Shown piece by piece: positions 1-8,649 of a stretch of DNA of 64,000 nt. A model generated the notes under the pieces. The model was not told the DNA's origin and did no database searches. It saw nothing but the letters and a program-made list of their open reading frames with translations. The stretch is from Brugia malayi. Taxonomy: Eukaryota > Nematoda > Chromadorea > Rhabditida > Onchocercidae. Within the stretch, counting starts at the first letter, position 1. Each line of letters starts with the position of its first letter. Location of the stretch: positions 4,750,528 to 4,814,527 of the forward strand of contig NW_025062475.1 of assembly GCF_000002995.4 (NCBI RefSeq), written 5' to 3'. The translations under genes and the position numbers were made by a program.

Positions 1-582
1 GAGGGCGTTTCCTCTTAAGCAAGAAACCAAGTAATTTAATTTTTGGATATCTGGTATGTTTTGAGAGTGTACGAAGGCTTCGAAACTACTCCAGAATTCT
101 CTCCATGTTTTAGGGTCTCCACTAAACGGTGGTAACGACAATTGTGATAAATTTACTACTGGACGACATTCAGTTAAGCTAGGTTCTTTAATTTGTGCTA
201 GACGTTTAAGGGCTAACTCTGTATCATTCTTGTACATAGATAAGGTTATAATGGTATCCGTACCTATGTTAATTAATTTTAAAATACCTCTATCGTCGTT
301 TGTCATTTGTTCGTATTTTTCTTCTTTTTTCTTTTGCGACATTGGGGCTAGTTGAATGTGTTTCAACCATTTGTCGTTGATCTTCTCAAGAGTGCCAACG
401 TATTTTTCGAGGCGCATCAACTTTTCTTTGATAATCCTTGCCCTTGCTTCGTATTGCTGGTACAATACTTCTACTGTCGCTTTTTGGTCTAACGGAGTTA
501 GATCCAATTGTTGTATTTCATCGAGGAGTCCCTCGAGATTCGCTTTTACTGGTGTAGCTTGAACAATTATACTGGCCGACAT
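1..582 (-). CDS. BEL/Pao retrotransposon gag, N-terminal part (runs off window)
   Basis: Open reading frame of 194 codons on the minus strand from the ATG at 582 to the window edge, with no stop. Residues 1-130 are helical and charged (coiled-coil-like). Around residues 150-194 the pattern LPPFSGDPKTWREFWSSFEA, then IQKLNYLVSCLRG, is the hallmark of the DUF1759 gag domain of BEL/Pao LTR retrotransposons, which forms the particle that packages element RNA. The start lies only 34 nt inside the LTR (617-1017), as expected for the first gene of such an element. The frame is intact here, so the copy may be young; protease, RT and integrase would lie outside the window. Family assignment is secure; activity is unknown. 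Confidence 0.88.
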   Translation of the reverse strand, partial: MSASIIVQATPVKANLEGLLDEIQQLDLTPLDQKATVEVLYQQYEARARIIKEKLMRLEKYVGTLEKINDKWLKHIQLAPMSQKKKEEKYEQMTNDDRGILKLINIGTDTIITLSMYKNDTELALKRLAQIKEPSLTECRPVVNLSQLSLPPFSGDPKTWREFWSSFEAFVHSQNIPDIQKLNYLVSCLRGNAL

Positions 583-587
583 ACCTC

Positions 588-605
588 ACCTCACCTCGGG
601 CACCA
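588..605 (-). other. candidate tRNA primer-binding site
   Basis: On the minus strand the sequence TGGTGCCCGAGGTGAGG follows the LTR end after about 11 nt. It begins with TGG, the complement of a tRNA CCA tail, as reverse-transcription primer sites do. I could not match the rest to a particular tRNA, and the 11-nt offset is larger than usual, so this is tentative. Confidence 0.45.
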
Positions 606-616
606 AAAATTTATTT

Positions 617-1017
617 TGTCGTGAAACCTCAAACTTGGGTAATTAAACCTTTATTTAACATGAAGCAAATAATAGCGCTTTATACATATCGTACGGATGC
701 TACACCGATTAACAAACGCGTAACGAAAGATATAATTATAAAACATTAAAATGATATCAAAACCACCCCAAAATGCAGAATGAACCACCGCATGGAGGAC
801 GATTGTTTATATGCAGAACTGAGCTGACCAGATATCCGGCAGAGGATATTTAACTGATGTGAAACAAAGACTGCTAATAAAGGGTTTTGCTAACAAAGGG
901 TTTGATAAAGAAGGATTTTTACCAACAAAGGGTTTTTGTTGTGTGAGGAAAAGGAATTAGATAAGAGAAATTTGTTAGTTTGGATATAATAATTTAAATA
1001 TTTCGTCTTTCACGACA
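617..1017 (-). mobile_element. 5' LTR of the BEL/Pao element (401 bp)
   Basis: The segment begins TGTCGTGAAA at 617 and ends TTTCACGACA at 1017 in plus orientation, a perfect 10-bp terminal inverted repeat of TG...CA type. It sits directly before the gag start, on the same strand. The right end interrupts the homology between the two zinc-finger units: position 1018 onward matches the reverse complement of about 16,400 downward. The element therefore inserted into the edge of the left zinc-finger unit. The partner LTR is outside the window, so LTR identity (age) cannot be read here. Confidence 0.85.
628..684 (-). promoter_or_regulatory. LTR core promoter: TATA box plus embedded SL1 spliced-leader sequence
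   Basis: Minus strand 649 to 628 is identical, 22 of 22 bases, to the nematode SL1 spliced leader (it starts GGTTTAATTACC and ends AAGTTTGAG). A TATAAA box lies at 684-679, 35 nt upstream of the first G of SL1, which puts the expected transcription start at or next to the SL1 5' end. An AATAAA (655-650) directly precedes it, fitting a U3 poly(A) signal with a very short R region. Element RNA would thus begin with SL1 without trans-splicing. The sequence identity is observed; the start site is inferred. Confidence 0.85.
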
Positions 1018-1315
1018 CATACAGCTTCTCACTCTTGCGCACCCTATCGTATTTCTTCTGAAATATTCGCGAATTGTTAATTGCTTTCTGTTACGACTAG
1101 AATGAATACACCAAAAGGAATAAAAAGTTTGCCGAAATTTGGCCTAATGGAGCAATTAAGTGCTTCTTTACATGGCTTTTTTTTTGCATCGCATTATTTA
1201 CTGAATTTTGTATAGCTATTATACAACGTTTTCATGTGCACATTTTCAGCACATTTTCTCGTGCATTTCGCTTCAAACAGACAAATATGTTTGAAGTCTT
1301 GCTAAATTTGTGAAA

Positions 1316-1587
1316 CTAACGTGGAGCTTTCGTACAATGCTTCCTATGAGCGCTTAGATTATTCCTATAGATGAAAATTTTGCCACAATTTTCGCACTGA
1401 ACATTAATTTTGTGTGTTTCCTGATGAATGGAGAATGATGATGGATGAGTGAATGTTCGCCCACAACCGGGCACTCTGCATTCATAAATAAAAGGTTTGG
1501 GATGCGTTTTTCTGTGAGCTATGTACTCACTGTAATTCTTTGTTTTCATAGTACATCCGACATGGAGGCACTCGTAATTTTCCTCAT
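1316..1587 (-). CDS. zinc-finger cassette exon A4 (alternative last exon)
   Basis: A 272-nt terminal exon: acceptor TTTTTCAG just before 1587, phase 1, stop TAG at 1316. Joined to the constant exon (3810-4368) it gives a Gly/Asp-split codon (Asp) and 89 residues. It holds finger 1 (C-x4-C-x12-H-x3-H), finger 2 of the same form joined by a THPKPF linker that resembles the TGEKPF linker of DNA-binding C2H2 proteins, and finger 3 of C-x2-C-x12-H-x3-C type. The linker before finger 3 differs from its sisters (THKINVQC in place of HGPK). Its protein is identical over the finger region to cassette C2 at 15836-16107, in the opposite orientation. Confidence 0.78.
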
Positions 1588-1965
1588 CTGAAAAATTCTT
1601 TTACAACATTTGTTTTTATAATTCTATCGATATACTTAACAGCTCAGGTCACAGTTCTTTACTAGTTTTCTCATGTATTTAAAATTTTTTTTTTTTGTAA
1701 ATTTTCCGCTGCGATGAAATCATATCCAGTCCTCGATTCTTTGCTGTTAATACCTACAATTTTACACATTCATTCCATTCCTTAAACAGCAGATACAGTT
1801 TATCTTTTTTTATGTTGAATATAAATGAGAAGGATCTATCTCTTTGTTGAGTCTTTGTTAAATATTGATCTAATGAATTTTGTACTGCTATATAATGAAT
1901 CTTTCTCAGCTGTGCATTTCACTCCAGGAAGGCAAACATGTTAGAGTTCTGCTAAATTTGTGAAA

Positions 1966-2237
1966 CTAACGTAGAGCTTTCGTACAATACTTCTTGTGAG
2001 ACCTCAAATTATTTTTTGAGTTGAAAATTTTGCCACAGTTCCCGCACTGAAGTTTAGGCCCATGTGCTTCCTGATGGTTGTAGAATGATGATGAATGATT
2101 GAATGTTAGCCCACAACCGGGCACTCTGCATTCATATATAAAAGGTTCGGGATGTGTTTTTCTGTGAGTTATGTATTCCTTGCGACTGTTCATTTTCATT
2201 GTGCACCCGACGTGGGGGCACTCATATTTTTTCTCAT
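1966..2237 (-). CDS. zinc-finger cassette exon A3 (alternative last exon)
   Basis: A 272-nt exon with acceptor TTTTTCAG before 2237, phase 1, and its own TAG stop. Same three-finger layout: C2H2, C2H2, C2HC, all ligands present. Finger-1 helix reads MNSRKEYITH, finger 2 NHSSSFYNH, finger 3 NSKNNLRSH. The second half, and the sequence after the stop, matches cassette C1 of the third copy almost exactly, although the first half of C1 resembles a different cassette. An ATG upstream at 2259 lies within the intron and is not the start. Confidence 0.75.
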
Positions 2238-2681
2238 CTGAAAAATTCTTTTGTAACATTTGTTTTCATATTTCTATCGTACCAATTTGTAATTAATTAA
2301 CGCATTTTGAAGACTGATCATTAAAATGCTTGTGATAATATACTTCAAATAGCTTCTTTACTTGTTTTTTAATGTATTTAAATGAAAAATGTAAGTGTAG
2401 ATTTCCTGATGCGATGAGATCATCAGTTCTTGATTTTTTACTGTTTAATATCCACAATTTCACGTAAAAGCAAAGGCCTTCTTAAGAAAATAACTTTTAA
2501 ACTTATTCCATTCCTTGAACAGCAGGTACTGCTTATCTTTCTTTTTGTTGAATATAAACGAGAAGGATCTATTTCTTTAGTGAATTTGTACTGCTATACA
2601 ACGGTTTTTTCTCAACACATTTTAATGTGCATTTCACTTCAGATAGACAAACATGTTTAAAGTTCTGCTAAATTTGTGGAA

Positions 2682-2953
2682 CTAACATGCAGCTTTCGCG
2701 CAGCGTTTCTTATGAAAGAACAGATGGCTCTTATACTTGAAAATTTTACCACAGCTTCCACATTGAAGTTTAAGTCCATGTGTTTTCTGATGACCGGAGA
2801 ATGTTGATGGGTGATTGAATGTTAACCCACAACCGGGCATTCTGCATTCATAAATAAAAGGTTTGGGGTGCGTTTTCTTGTGAGCTACGTATTCATTGTA
2901 ATTCTTCGTTTTCATAGTACACCCGACATGGAGACACTCGTAATCTTCGTCAT
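2682..2953 (-). CDS. zinc-finger cassette exon A2 (alternative last exon)
   Basis: A 272-nt exon with acceptor TTTTCCAG before 2953, phase 1, ending in TAG. Three fingers as in the other cassettes; finger-3 helix KYKSHLFFH is distinctive. It ends KRCAKAAC rather than the KAPR found in several sister cassettes. All zinc ligands are intact. It lies 456 nt downstream of cassette A1, with no splice donor between, so it can only be used as an alternative final exon or from a separate transcript. Confidence 0.75.
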
Positions 2954-3408
2954 CTGGAAAATTGTTTTATAACATTCCTTTTTGCAATCCTATCATAGCA
3001 ATTTGCAATTAATTAACGCAATTTAAAAACTGGTCATAAAAATGTCGGTGATAATATATCTCATATAGCTTAGGTCACCTTTTCTTAGTTCTTTTTTCGT
3101 CTGTTTAAACAAAAAACGTAGTGGATTTTCCGCTGTGATAAGATCATGATTCTTTAGTATTTATATCACAATTTCACGTAAAAGCATAAGACTTTTTAAG
3201 AAAATAATTTTTAAGTTTATCGGATTCTGAGAACAGCAAGTACTGCTTATTGTTTTTTATATGGAACATAAACGAGAAGAATCTTTTTATTGAGTTCTTT
3301 GTGTCAAATTAATTCTTCACTGCTATACAACAATATTTCTCAGCTGTGCATTCCACTTCAGGTAGACAGTCAGGTAAAAAATGTTCAAAATTTTCTGAAT
3401 TTGTGGAA

Positions 3409-3680
3409 CTAACATGGAACATTCGCACAGCGTTTCCCGTGAGCGTTTAGTCTATACTTCGAGTTGAAGTTTTTGCCACAATTTTCGCACTTAAGTTTAG
3501 GCCCGTGTGTTTTCTGGTGATTGACGAGTGTTGACTGATGAGTGAATGTTCGTCCACAACCGGACACTTTGCATTCATAAATAAAAGGTTTGGGATGCGT
3601 TCTCCTATGAACCAGGTATTCCTGGTGACTTTTTGTTTTCATAGTACATCCGACATGGGGACACTCATAATTTTTCTTAT
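3409..3680 (-). CDS. zinc-finger cassette exon A1 (first alternative last exon)
   Basis: The cassette nearest the constant exon, separated by a 129-nt intron (GTAACATT ... TTTTTCAG). Splicing gives a continuous frame: constant domain, Asp, then KKNYECPHVGC. Fingers 1 and 2 are C2H2, finger 3 is C2HC (CENCGKNF...HGKRC). Predicted spliced protein 276 residues. An AATAAA lies about 120 nt after the stop on the minus strand (3290-3285), so this exon could be processed as a 3' end on its own. Confidence 0.8.
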
Positions 3681-3809
3681 CTGAAAAATTCTTCTATAAC
3701 ATTTGTTTTTGCAATTAGCATCTTCCATTTATCATTTGGTAAATAATTGTTATAGTTTGGAAAGTGATTATGGTTTAAATTTATATTAGAAGCAAAAGCT
3801 TAATGTTAC

Positions 3810-4368
3810 CTGTAATGGAAGCGCTTTGCAAAACAAATAACTCTGAATTTTTCGCAGTAACGAGATCAGTTATGTTTTCAAATTCCTTAGTATTTGCATC
3901 GTTAATTTCGCGGAAATGACTGAGATCTACGAAGTGCAGAGGGTCGGATGAAATGTTGCTATGCATATTCTCACCATCTGTTCTCGGCAATTCTTGCAAC
4001 TGAGAATTTCCTGTTGTAATTGGAACGGTTTCGATTTTCGAATCCTCATTGCTTCTATGCTCACTTTTCCACAAATCAGTGAAATCGAAGTGCGAAAAAT
4101 CAGATGAAATGCTAATCTCCAAATTCCTAGCAGATGTTCCTGGTAATTCTCTACCAGTATTTTCTGGTTCTCTTTTATGAACATCAATGCTTGAACCTAG
4201 GATCGACTCCAAATTGCTATTATCAAGGATGTTGAAACTAGTTGAGAAGTACCCATTGCTACAGTCATCCCATGTAATGTCATCGATGTCGAGATTTAGT
4301 AGAGAGATAGTTTCATTCTCAGCCAAAACAGTACAAAGCAGAAAGCTCAACCAGATGATTTGTGTCAT
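3810..4368 (-). CDS. constant first exon of zinc-finger gene copy A: signal peptide + acidic domain
   Basis: I chose the ATG at 4368 because it opens MTQIIWLSFLLCTVLA-ENE, a textbook signal peptide with an AxA-like cleavage site, and a trans-splice-like acceptor (AAAAATTCAG) lies 27 nt upstream. An upstream in-frame extension begins only with TTG. The exon encodes 186 residues plus one base and ends ATTACAG/GTAACATT (phase 1). After the signal peptide the chain is acidic and Ser/Asn-rich, with sequons NET, NIS and NIT and an imperfect internal repeat (ELPGTSARNLEISISSDFSH against ELPRTDGENMHSNISSDPLH). No known family is recognised. Four cassette exons in matching phase follow on the same strand. 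Destination is uncertain: the signal peptide suggests secretion, the fingers suggest nucleic-acid binding. Confidence 0.8.
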
Positions 4369-5633
4369 TGAAATGAAGAGCAAGATGAAAAACTGAATTT
4401 TTACAATGACAGAAATACTCGATTGAAAGTCTTTATTTCAGATTGGTTGGAATTAAACGGCCAAAGGTTTAAACAGTTTTTAATCTGTCTTATTTGCATC
4501 ATTCCTCATATTTTTTTCCTTTCACTCTAATTTTTCCATTCTTAAATTAATAGCTGATGAATACGCTTTTGGACTGTATGAATAAAAGATTAAAAATTAA
4601 ATTGTCATGCATGAAAAATTAAATTCATACAGCCATCAATTGTTACCTGTCGTGTAACTCCTGATAATTAATTAATATCACTTCATCATTTTTCATTAAT
4701 TTGAAAATATTTCTAAAAGACTCTACAAGTGCGCAAGAATGAGAAGCTGCACGATATTTCTGATAATATCATCAGAATGATGCAGAAATTCTACAACTTC
4801 ATTATGATAATTCTAATCATTATTTATCAGATGAATCTCACTCTTTTTGTTTCAATATTCTATAACTTTCCAATTCTTTTACTTCTATTTTTCTTCTCAT
4901 TGAGTATTACATTTTCAATTTACACTTAACTGACGTACTGTACAGGAATCTGACTGAAATGTTAACATTTCATGCTTAATCTAGTAGGATTACGTCACAT
5001 GAAACACAATAAATCTTTTGTTATTCTCTAGTAAAAAAATCGGGTGACAAAAATTTTGTTTGAACCAATTGTGAAAAAACATGAATGGATAATGTTATAA
5101 AAATGTACAACAGAAAATGTAAAAGAAATGGAAAGTTATAGAATATTGAAACAAAAAGAGTGAGATTCATCTGATAAATAATGATTAGAATTATCATAAT
5201 GAAGTTGTAGAATTTCTGCATCATTCTGATGATATTATCAGAAATATCGTGCAGCTTCTCATTCTTGCGCACTTGTAGAGTCTTTTTAGAAATATTTTCA
5301 AATTAATGAAAAATGATGAAGTGGTATTAATTAATTATCAGGAGTTACACGACAGGTAACAATTGATGGCCGTATGAATTTAATTTTTCATGCATGACAA
5401 TTTAATTTTTAATCTTTTATTCATACAGTCCAAAAGCGTATTCATCAGCTATTAATTTAAGAATGGAAAAATTAGAGTGAAAGGAAAAAAATATGAGGAA
5501 TGATGCAAATAAGACAGATTAAAAACTGTTTAAACCTTTGGCCGTTTAATTCCAACCAATCTGAAATAAAGACTTTCAATCGAGTATTTCTGTCATTGTA
5601 AAAATTCAGTTTTTCATCTTGCTCTTCATTTCA
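4369..5633. promoter_or_regulatory. shared divergent 5' region of zinc-finger genes A and B
   Basis: The two constant exons point away from each other across 1,265 bp. About 500 bp on each side (4369-4871 and 5130-5633) are near-perfect inverted copies, so both genes carry the same upstream sequence, including the acceptor-like AAAAATTCAG before each ATG. The central stretch 4872-5120 belongs to copy A only; it also appears upstream of copy C (about 13,758-13,990). ORFs here mirror one another and are not conserved proteins; I treat them as non-coding. Confidence 0.6.
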
Positions 5634-6192
5634 ATGACACAAATCATCTGGTTGAGCTTTCTGCTTTGTACTGTTTTGGCTGAGAATGAAACTATCTCTC
5701 TACTAAATCTCGACATCGATAACATTACATGGGATGACTGTAGCAATGGGTACTTCTCAACTAGTTTCAACATCCTTGATAATAGCAATTTGGAGTCGAT
5801 CCTAGGTTCAAGCATTGATGTTCATAAAAGAGAACCAGAAAATACTGGTAGAGAATTACCAGGAACATCTGCTAGGAATTTGGAGATTAGCATTTCATCT
5901 GATTTTTCGCACTTCGATTTCACTGATTTGTGGAAAAGTGAGCATAGAAGCAATGAGGATTCGAAAATCGAAACCGTTCCAATTACAACAGGAAATTCTC
6001 AGTTGCAAGAATTGCCGAGAACAGATGGTGAGAATATGCATAGCAGCATTTCATCCGACCCTCTGCACTTCGTAGATCTCAGTCATTTCCGCGAAATTAA
6101 CGATGCAAATACTAAGGAATTTGAAAACATAACTGATCTCGTTACTGCGAAAAATTCAGAGTTATTTGTTTTGCAAAGCGCTTCCATTACAG
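5634..6192 (+). CDS. constant first exon of zinc-finger gene copy B
   Basis: The same 186-codon exon as copy A, on the opposite strand, from ATG 5634 to the donor after 6192 (ATTACAG/GTAACATT, phase 1). Seen differences from A include Asn for Asp in the DIDDITW stretch and Ser for Asn in the NMHSNISS stretch, which removes one N-glycosylation sequon. Reading on without splicing runs through the intron to a stop at 6314, exactly across the acceptor of cassette B1, so only the spliced form yields fingers. Confidence 0.8.
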
Positions 6193-6310
6193 GTAACATT
6201 AAGCTTTTAAATTTAAACCATAATCACTTTCCAAACTATAACAATTATTTACCAAATGATAAATGGAAGATGCTAATTGCAAAAACAAATGTTATAGAAG
6301 AATTTTTCAG

Positions 6311-6582
6311 ATAAGAAAAATTATGAGTGTCCCCATATCGGATGTACTATGAAAACAAAAAGTCACCAGGAATACATGGCTCATAGGAGAACTCATCCCA
6401 AGCCTTTTATTTATGAATGCAAAGTGTCCGGTTGTGTGTTAACATTCAATCATCCATCATCATTCTATAGTCATCAGAAAACACATGGGCCTAAACTTCA
6501 GTGCGAAACCTGTGGCAAAATTTTCAACTGTGAGAAGAATCTTAGATCTCACAAGAAGCGTTGTACGAAAGCTCCACGTTAG
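6311..6582 (+). CDS. zinc-finger cassette exon B1
   Basis: Acceptor AATTTTTCAG ends at 6310; the phase-1 exon continues to TAG at 6582. It lies 118 nt after the constant exon. Fingers: CPHIGC..., CKVSGC..., and the C2HC finger CETCGKIF...HKKRC. Finger-3 helix is NCEKNLRSH. The second-finger core reads VLTFNHPSSFYSH, where most sisters have GRTF or GLTF, so the Gly after the second Cys is replaced. All metal ligands are present. Confidence 0.78.
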
Positions 6583-6850
6583 TTTCATAATTCGGAAAAT
6601 TCTAAACACCTGACTGTTTATCTGATGGATGCATAACTGAGAAACATCCGTTGTATAGGAAGAAGCTTTTTTCTTTTACTTGAAATTATGGATATAAATA
6701 GTAAAGAATCGAAAACTTGTCTGATCTCATCGCAGCGAAAAATTTATGTTATCACAAATATTTTTATGACCGGTTTTTAAATTGCGTTAATTAATTGCAA
6801 ATTGCTATGATAGAATTGTAAAGACAAATGCTATAAGACAGTTTTTACAG

Positions 6851-7122
6851 TTAAGGAAAATTACGAGTGTCCCCATGTCGGATGTACTATGAAAACGAAG
6901 AATTACAATGAATACATAGCTCACAAGAAAACACACCCCAAACCTTTTATTTATGAATGCAGAATGCCCGGTTGTGGGCGAACATTCAATCATCCATCAA
7001 CATTCTACGGTCATCAGAAAACACATGGACCTAAATTTCAGTGCGGAAGCTGTGGTAAAATTTTCAACTGTAAGAGTAATCTGGTCTTTCACAAGAAGCG
7101 CTGCGCGAAAATTGCATGTTAG
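6851..7122 (+). CDS. zinc-finger cassette exon B2
   Basis: Acceptor GTTTTTACAG ends at 6850. The exon starts TTAAG, so the joint codon becomes Val instead of the Asp seen in the other cassettes; phase is still 1. Finger 2 helix NHPSTFYGH, finger 3 NCKSNLVFH. Closest to cassette A2 overall. Stop TAG at 7122, followed by a tail resembling the others (TTCCACAAATTT). Confidence 0.76.
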
Positions 7123-7417
7123 TTCCACAAATTTATAGCAAAATTTTAAAAACGTTTCCTTATAGAAATATCCGTTGTATAGCAATACAATATTCAATAG
7201 GTACTTCGATATTTATCCAATCTCAGTAGAAAAATTCTTGTCGATTCAACATAAGAAACGAAAAATCAGCAACTATTGCTGTTTAAATAGTCTTTTTAGA
7301 TAGATTTAAAAAGCTTTTCCTCTTAAATTTAAATTACTCTATGATCATTTTTTTAAATTGCATTAATTAAGTACAAGGAAGAATTGCAAATACAAATGTC
7401 ATAAGGGAGCTTTTCAG

Positions 7418-7689
7418 ATAAGGATAATTACGTGTGTCCCCATGTTGGATGTACTATGAAAACGAAGAGTCGCAATGAATATATAGATCACAGAAAAACA
7501 CACCCCAAACCTTTTATTTATGAATGCAAAGTGTCCGGTTGTGGGTTAACATTTAATTATCCATCATCATTCTCCTTTCATCAGAAAGCACATGGGCCTA
7601 AAGTTCAGTGCGAAAAATGTGGCAAAATTTTCATCTATAAGGGAAATCTGAGATCTCACAGGCAGCGATGCATGAAAACTCCACGTTAG
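7418..7689 (+). CDS. zinc-finger cassette exon B3
   Basis: Acceptor GCTTTTCAG ends at 7417, phase 1, stop TAG 7689. Fingers: CPHVGC with helix KSRNEYIDH, CKVSGC with helix NYPSSFSFH, and CEKCGKIF with helix IYKGNLRSH ending HRQRC. All ligands are intact. It is the last complete cassette of copy B. Confidence 0.76.
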
Positions 7690-7918
7690 TTTTACAAATT
7701 TAGTAGCACTTTAAACATGTTTGTCTACCTGAAGTGAAATGCACATAAAAATGTGATGGAAAACATCCGAAAAATTCAATAGATACTTCTATTTAACCAA
7801 TCCCAACAAAGAGATAGATCCTTCTCGATTCTCCATTATGCTCAGCATAAAAGGCAATAAGGAATACCTGTTGTTCTAAGAATCTGATAAATTTATAAGT
7901 TATTTTCATAAGCAAACT

Positions 7919-8010
7919 TCAATGCGATTTTCAGTTCTGAAATTTCTTTCAACACTCACAAGAAGCTTTGCATCGGAGGTCCTCGTTGGTTTTGTAAATT
8001 TAGCAAAATT
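7919..8010 (+). pseudogene. degenerate fourth cassette of copy B (finger-3 remnant)
   Basis: From AATGCGATTTTCAG to CCTCGTTGG the sequence aligns with the third-finger end and stop region of intact cassettes (TCACAAGAAGC, then TTTGTAAATTTAGCAAAATT after the former stop). The TAG stop has become TTGG, the frame is broken, and fingers 1 and 2 are absent. This marks copy B as having once held at least four cassettes. Confidence 0.65.
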
Positions 8011-8649
8011 CTAAACACTTTTGCCAACTGCAAGTGAAATGTACGCAAAAATGCGTTGCGAAACATTCGTATCCGTGGTATAGCAAAATAAAATTCTTAA
8101 TATACTGCGATGTACAGAAGGTATATTGAAATGCATTTCACTGGTTATTCCTACAGCAAACTCTTCAATTCTTTTACATCTCAAAATATTCATTGTAGGA
8201 GTGAAAGAAGAGATACATAATTCTAGCATACATTGGGAGTGACACAGAAGAATACGTAGGAGTCAGAAGATGCGCGTCATCAATATGCTACAGACAATTT
8301 TTTGATGAAATTATGTTATTTAACTATCTGATATGTTTCACATTTATCTTTTTTCTAACTATATTTCATGGAAATGACATAAACATTCTGATTAATGGAG
8401 ATATGTAAAGTTCAAAGATCAAAACATTTGGATATCTAAAATAACAACCTGTTAGTTCCAACTCTAAAATTGATTTGATCAGTGGGTTCTGTGCATGACT
8501 TTTGCGCCGGTTACTTTATTTCACTCTTGTATTGGTTTTTCAATAACAGGAGTGAAATTTTGAAAATGAAAGCTTTTGTATTGCCAAGTGACATGAGCGA
8601 CACTAAAATCAGTGATGGTGGGGGGGGATAAATTAAAATTTTTTATAAG
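8011..8649. other. intergenic, no gene seen
   Basis: The first 150 bases still resemble the sequence that follows intact cassettes (CTAAACAC, GTGAAATG, TATAGCA motifs). After about 8200 I see no homology to other parts of the window and no coding pattern; a G9 run occurs near 8620. Confidence 0.5.

Larger units (their letters stand above)
1018..4871 (-). repeat. left arm of large inverted repeat (zinc-finger unit A)
   Basis: Reading backwards, this segment matches 5130 rightward (unit B) through the 5' flank and constant exon, and matches 13,990-16,410 (unit C) through the flank, the constant exon and the last cassette. Centre of symmetry with B is near 5001, with a 258-bp unpaired spacer. 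Constant exons differ by only a handful of substitutions among the three units, while the cassette parts differ much more in both sequence and number. Confidence 0.8.

Noticed and set aside
4729..4929. ORFs repeated in the flanks of the three zinc-finger units (MRKNEKLHDIS...)
   Set aside because: They appear only because the flanking DNA is duplicated. No upstream acceptor, and the reading frame is not conserved at the end (B differs from A and C).
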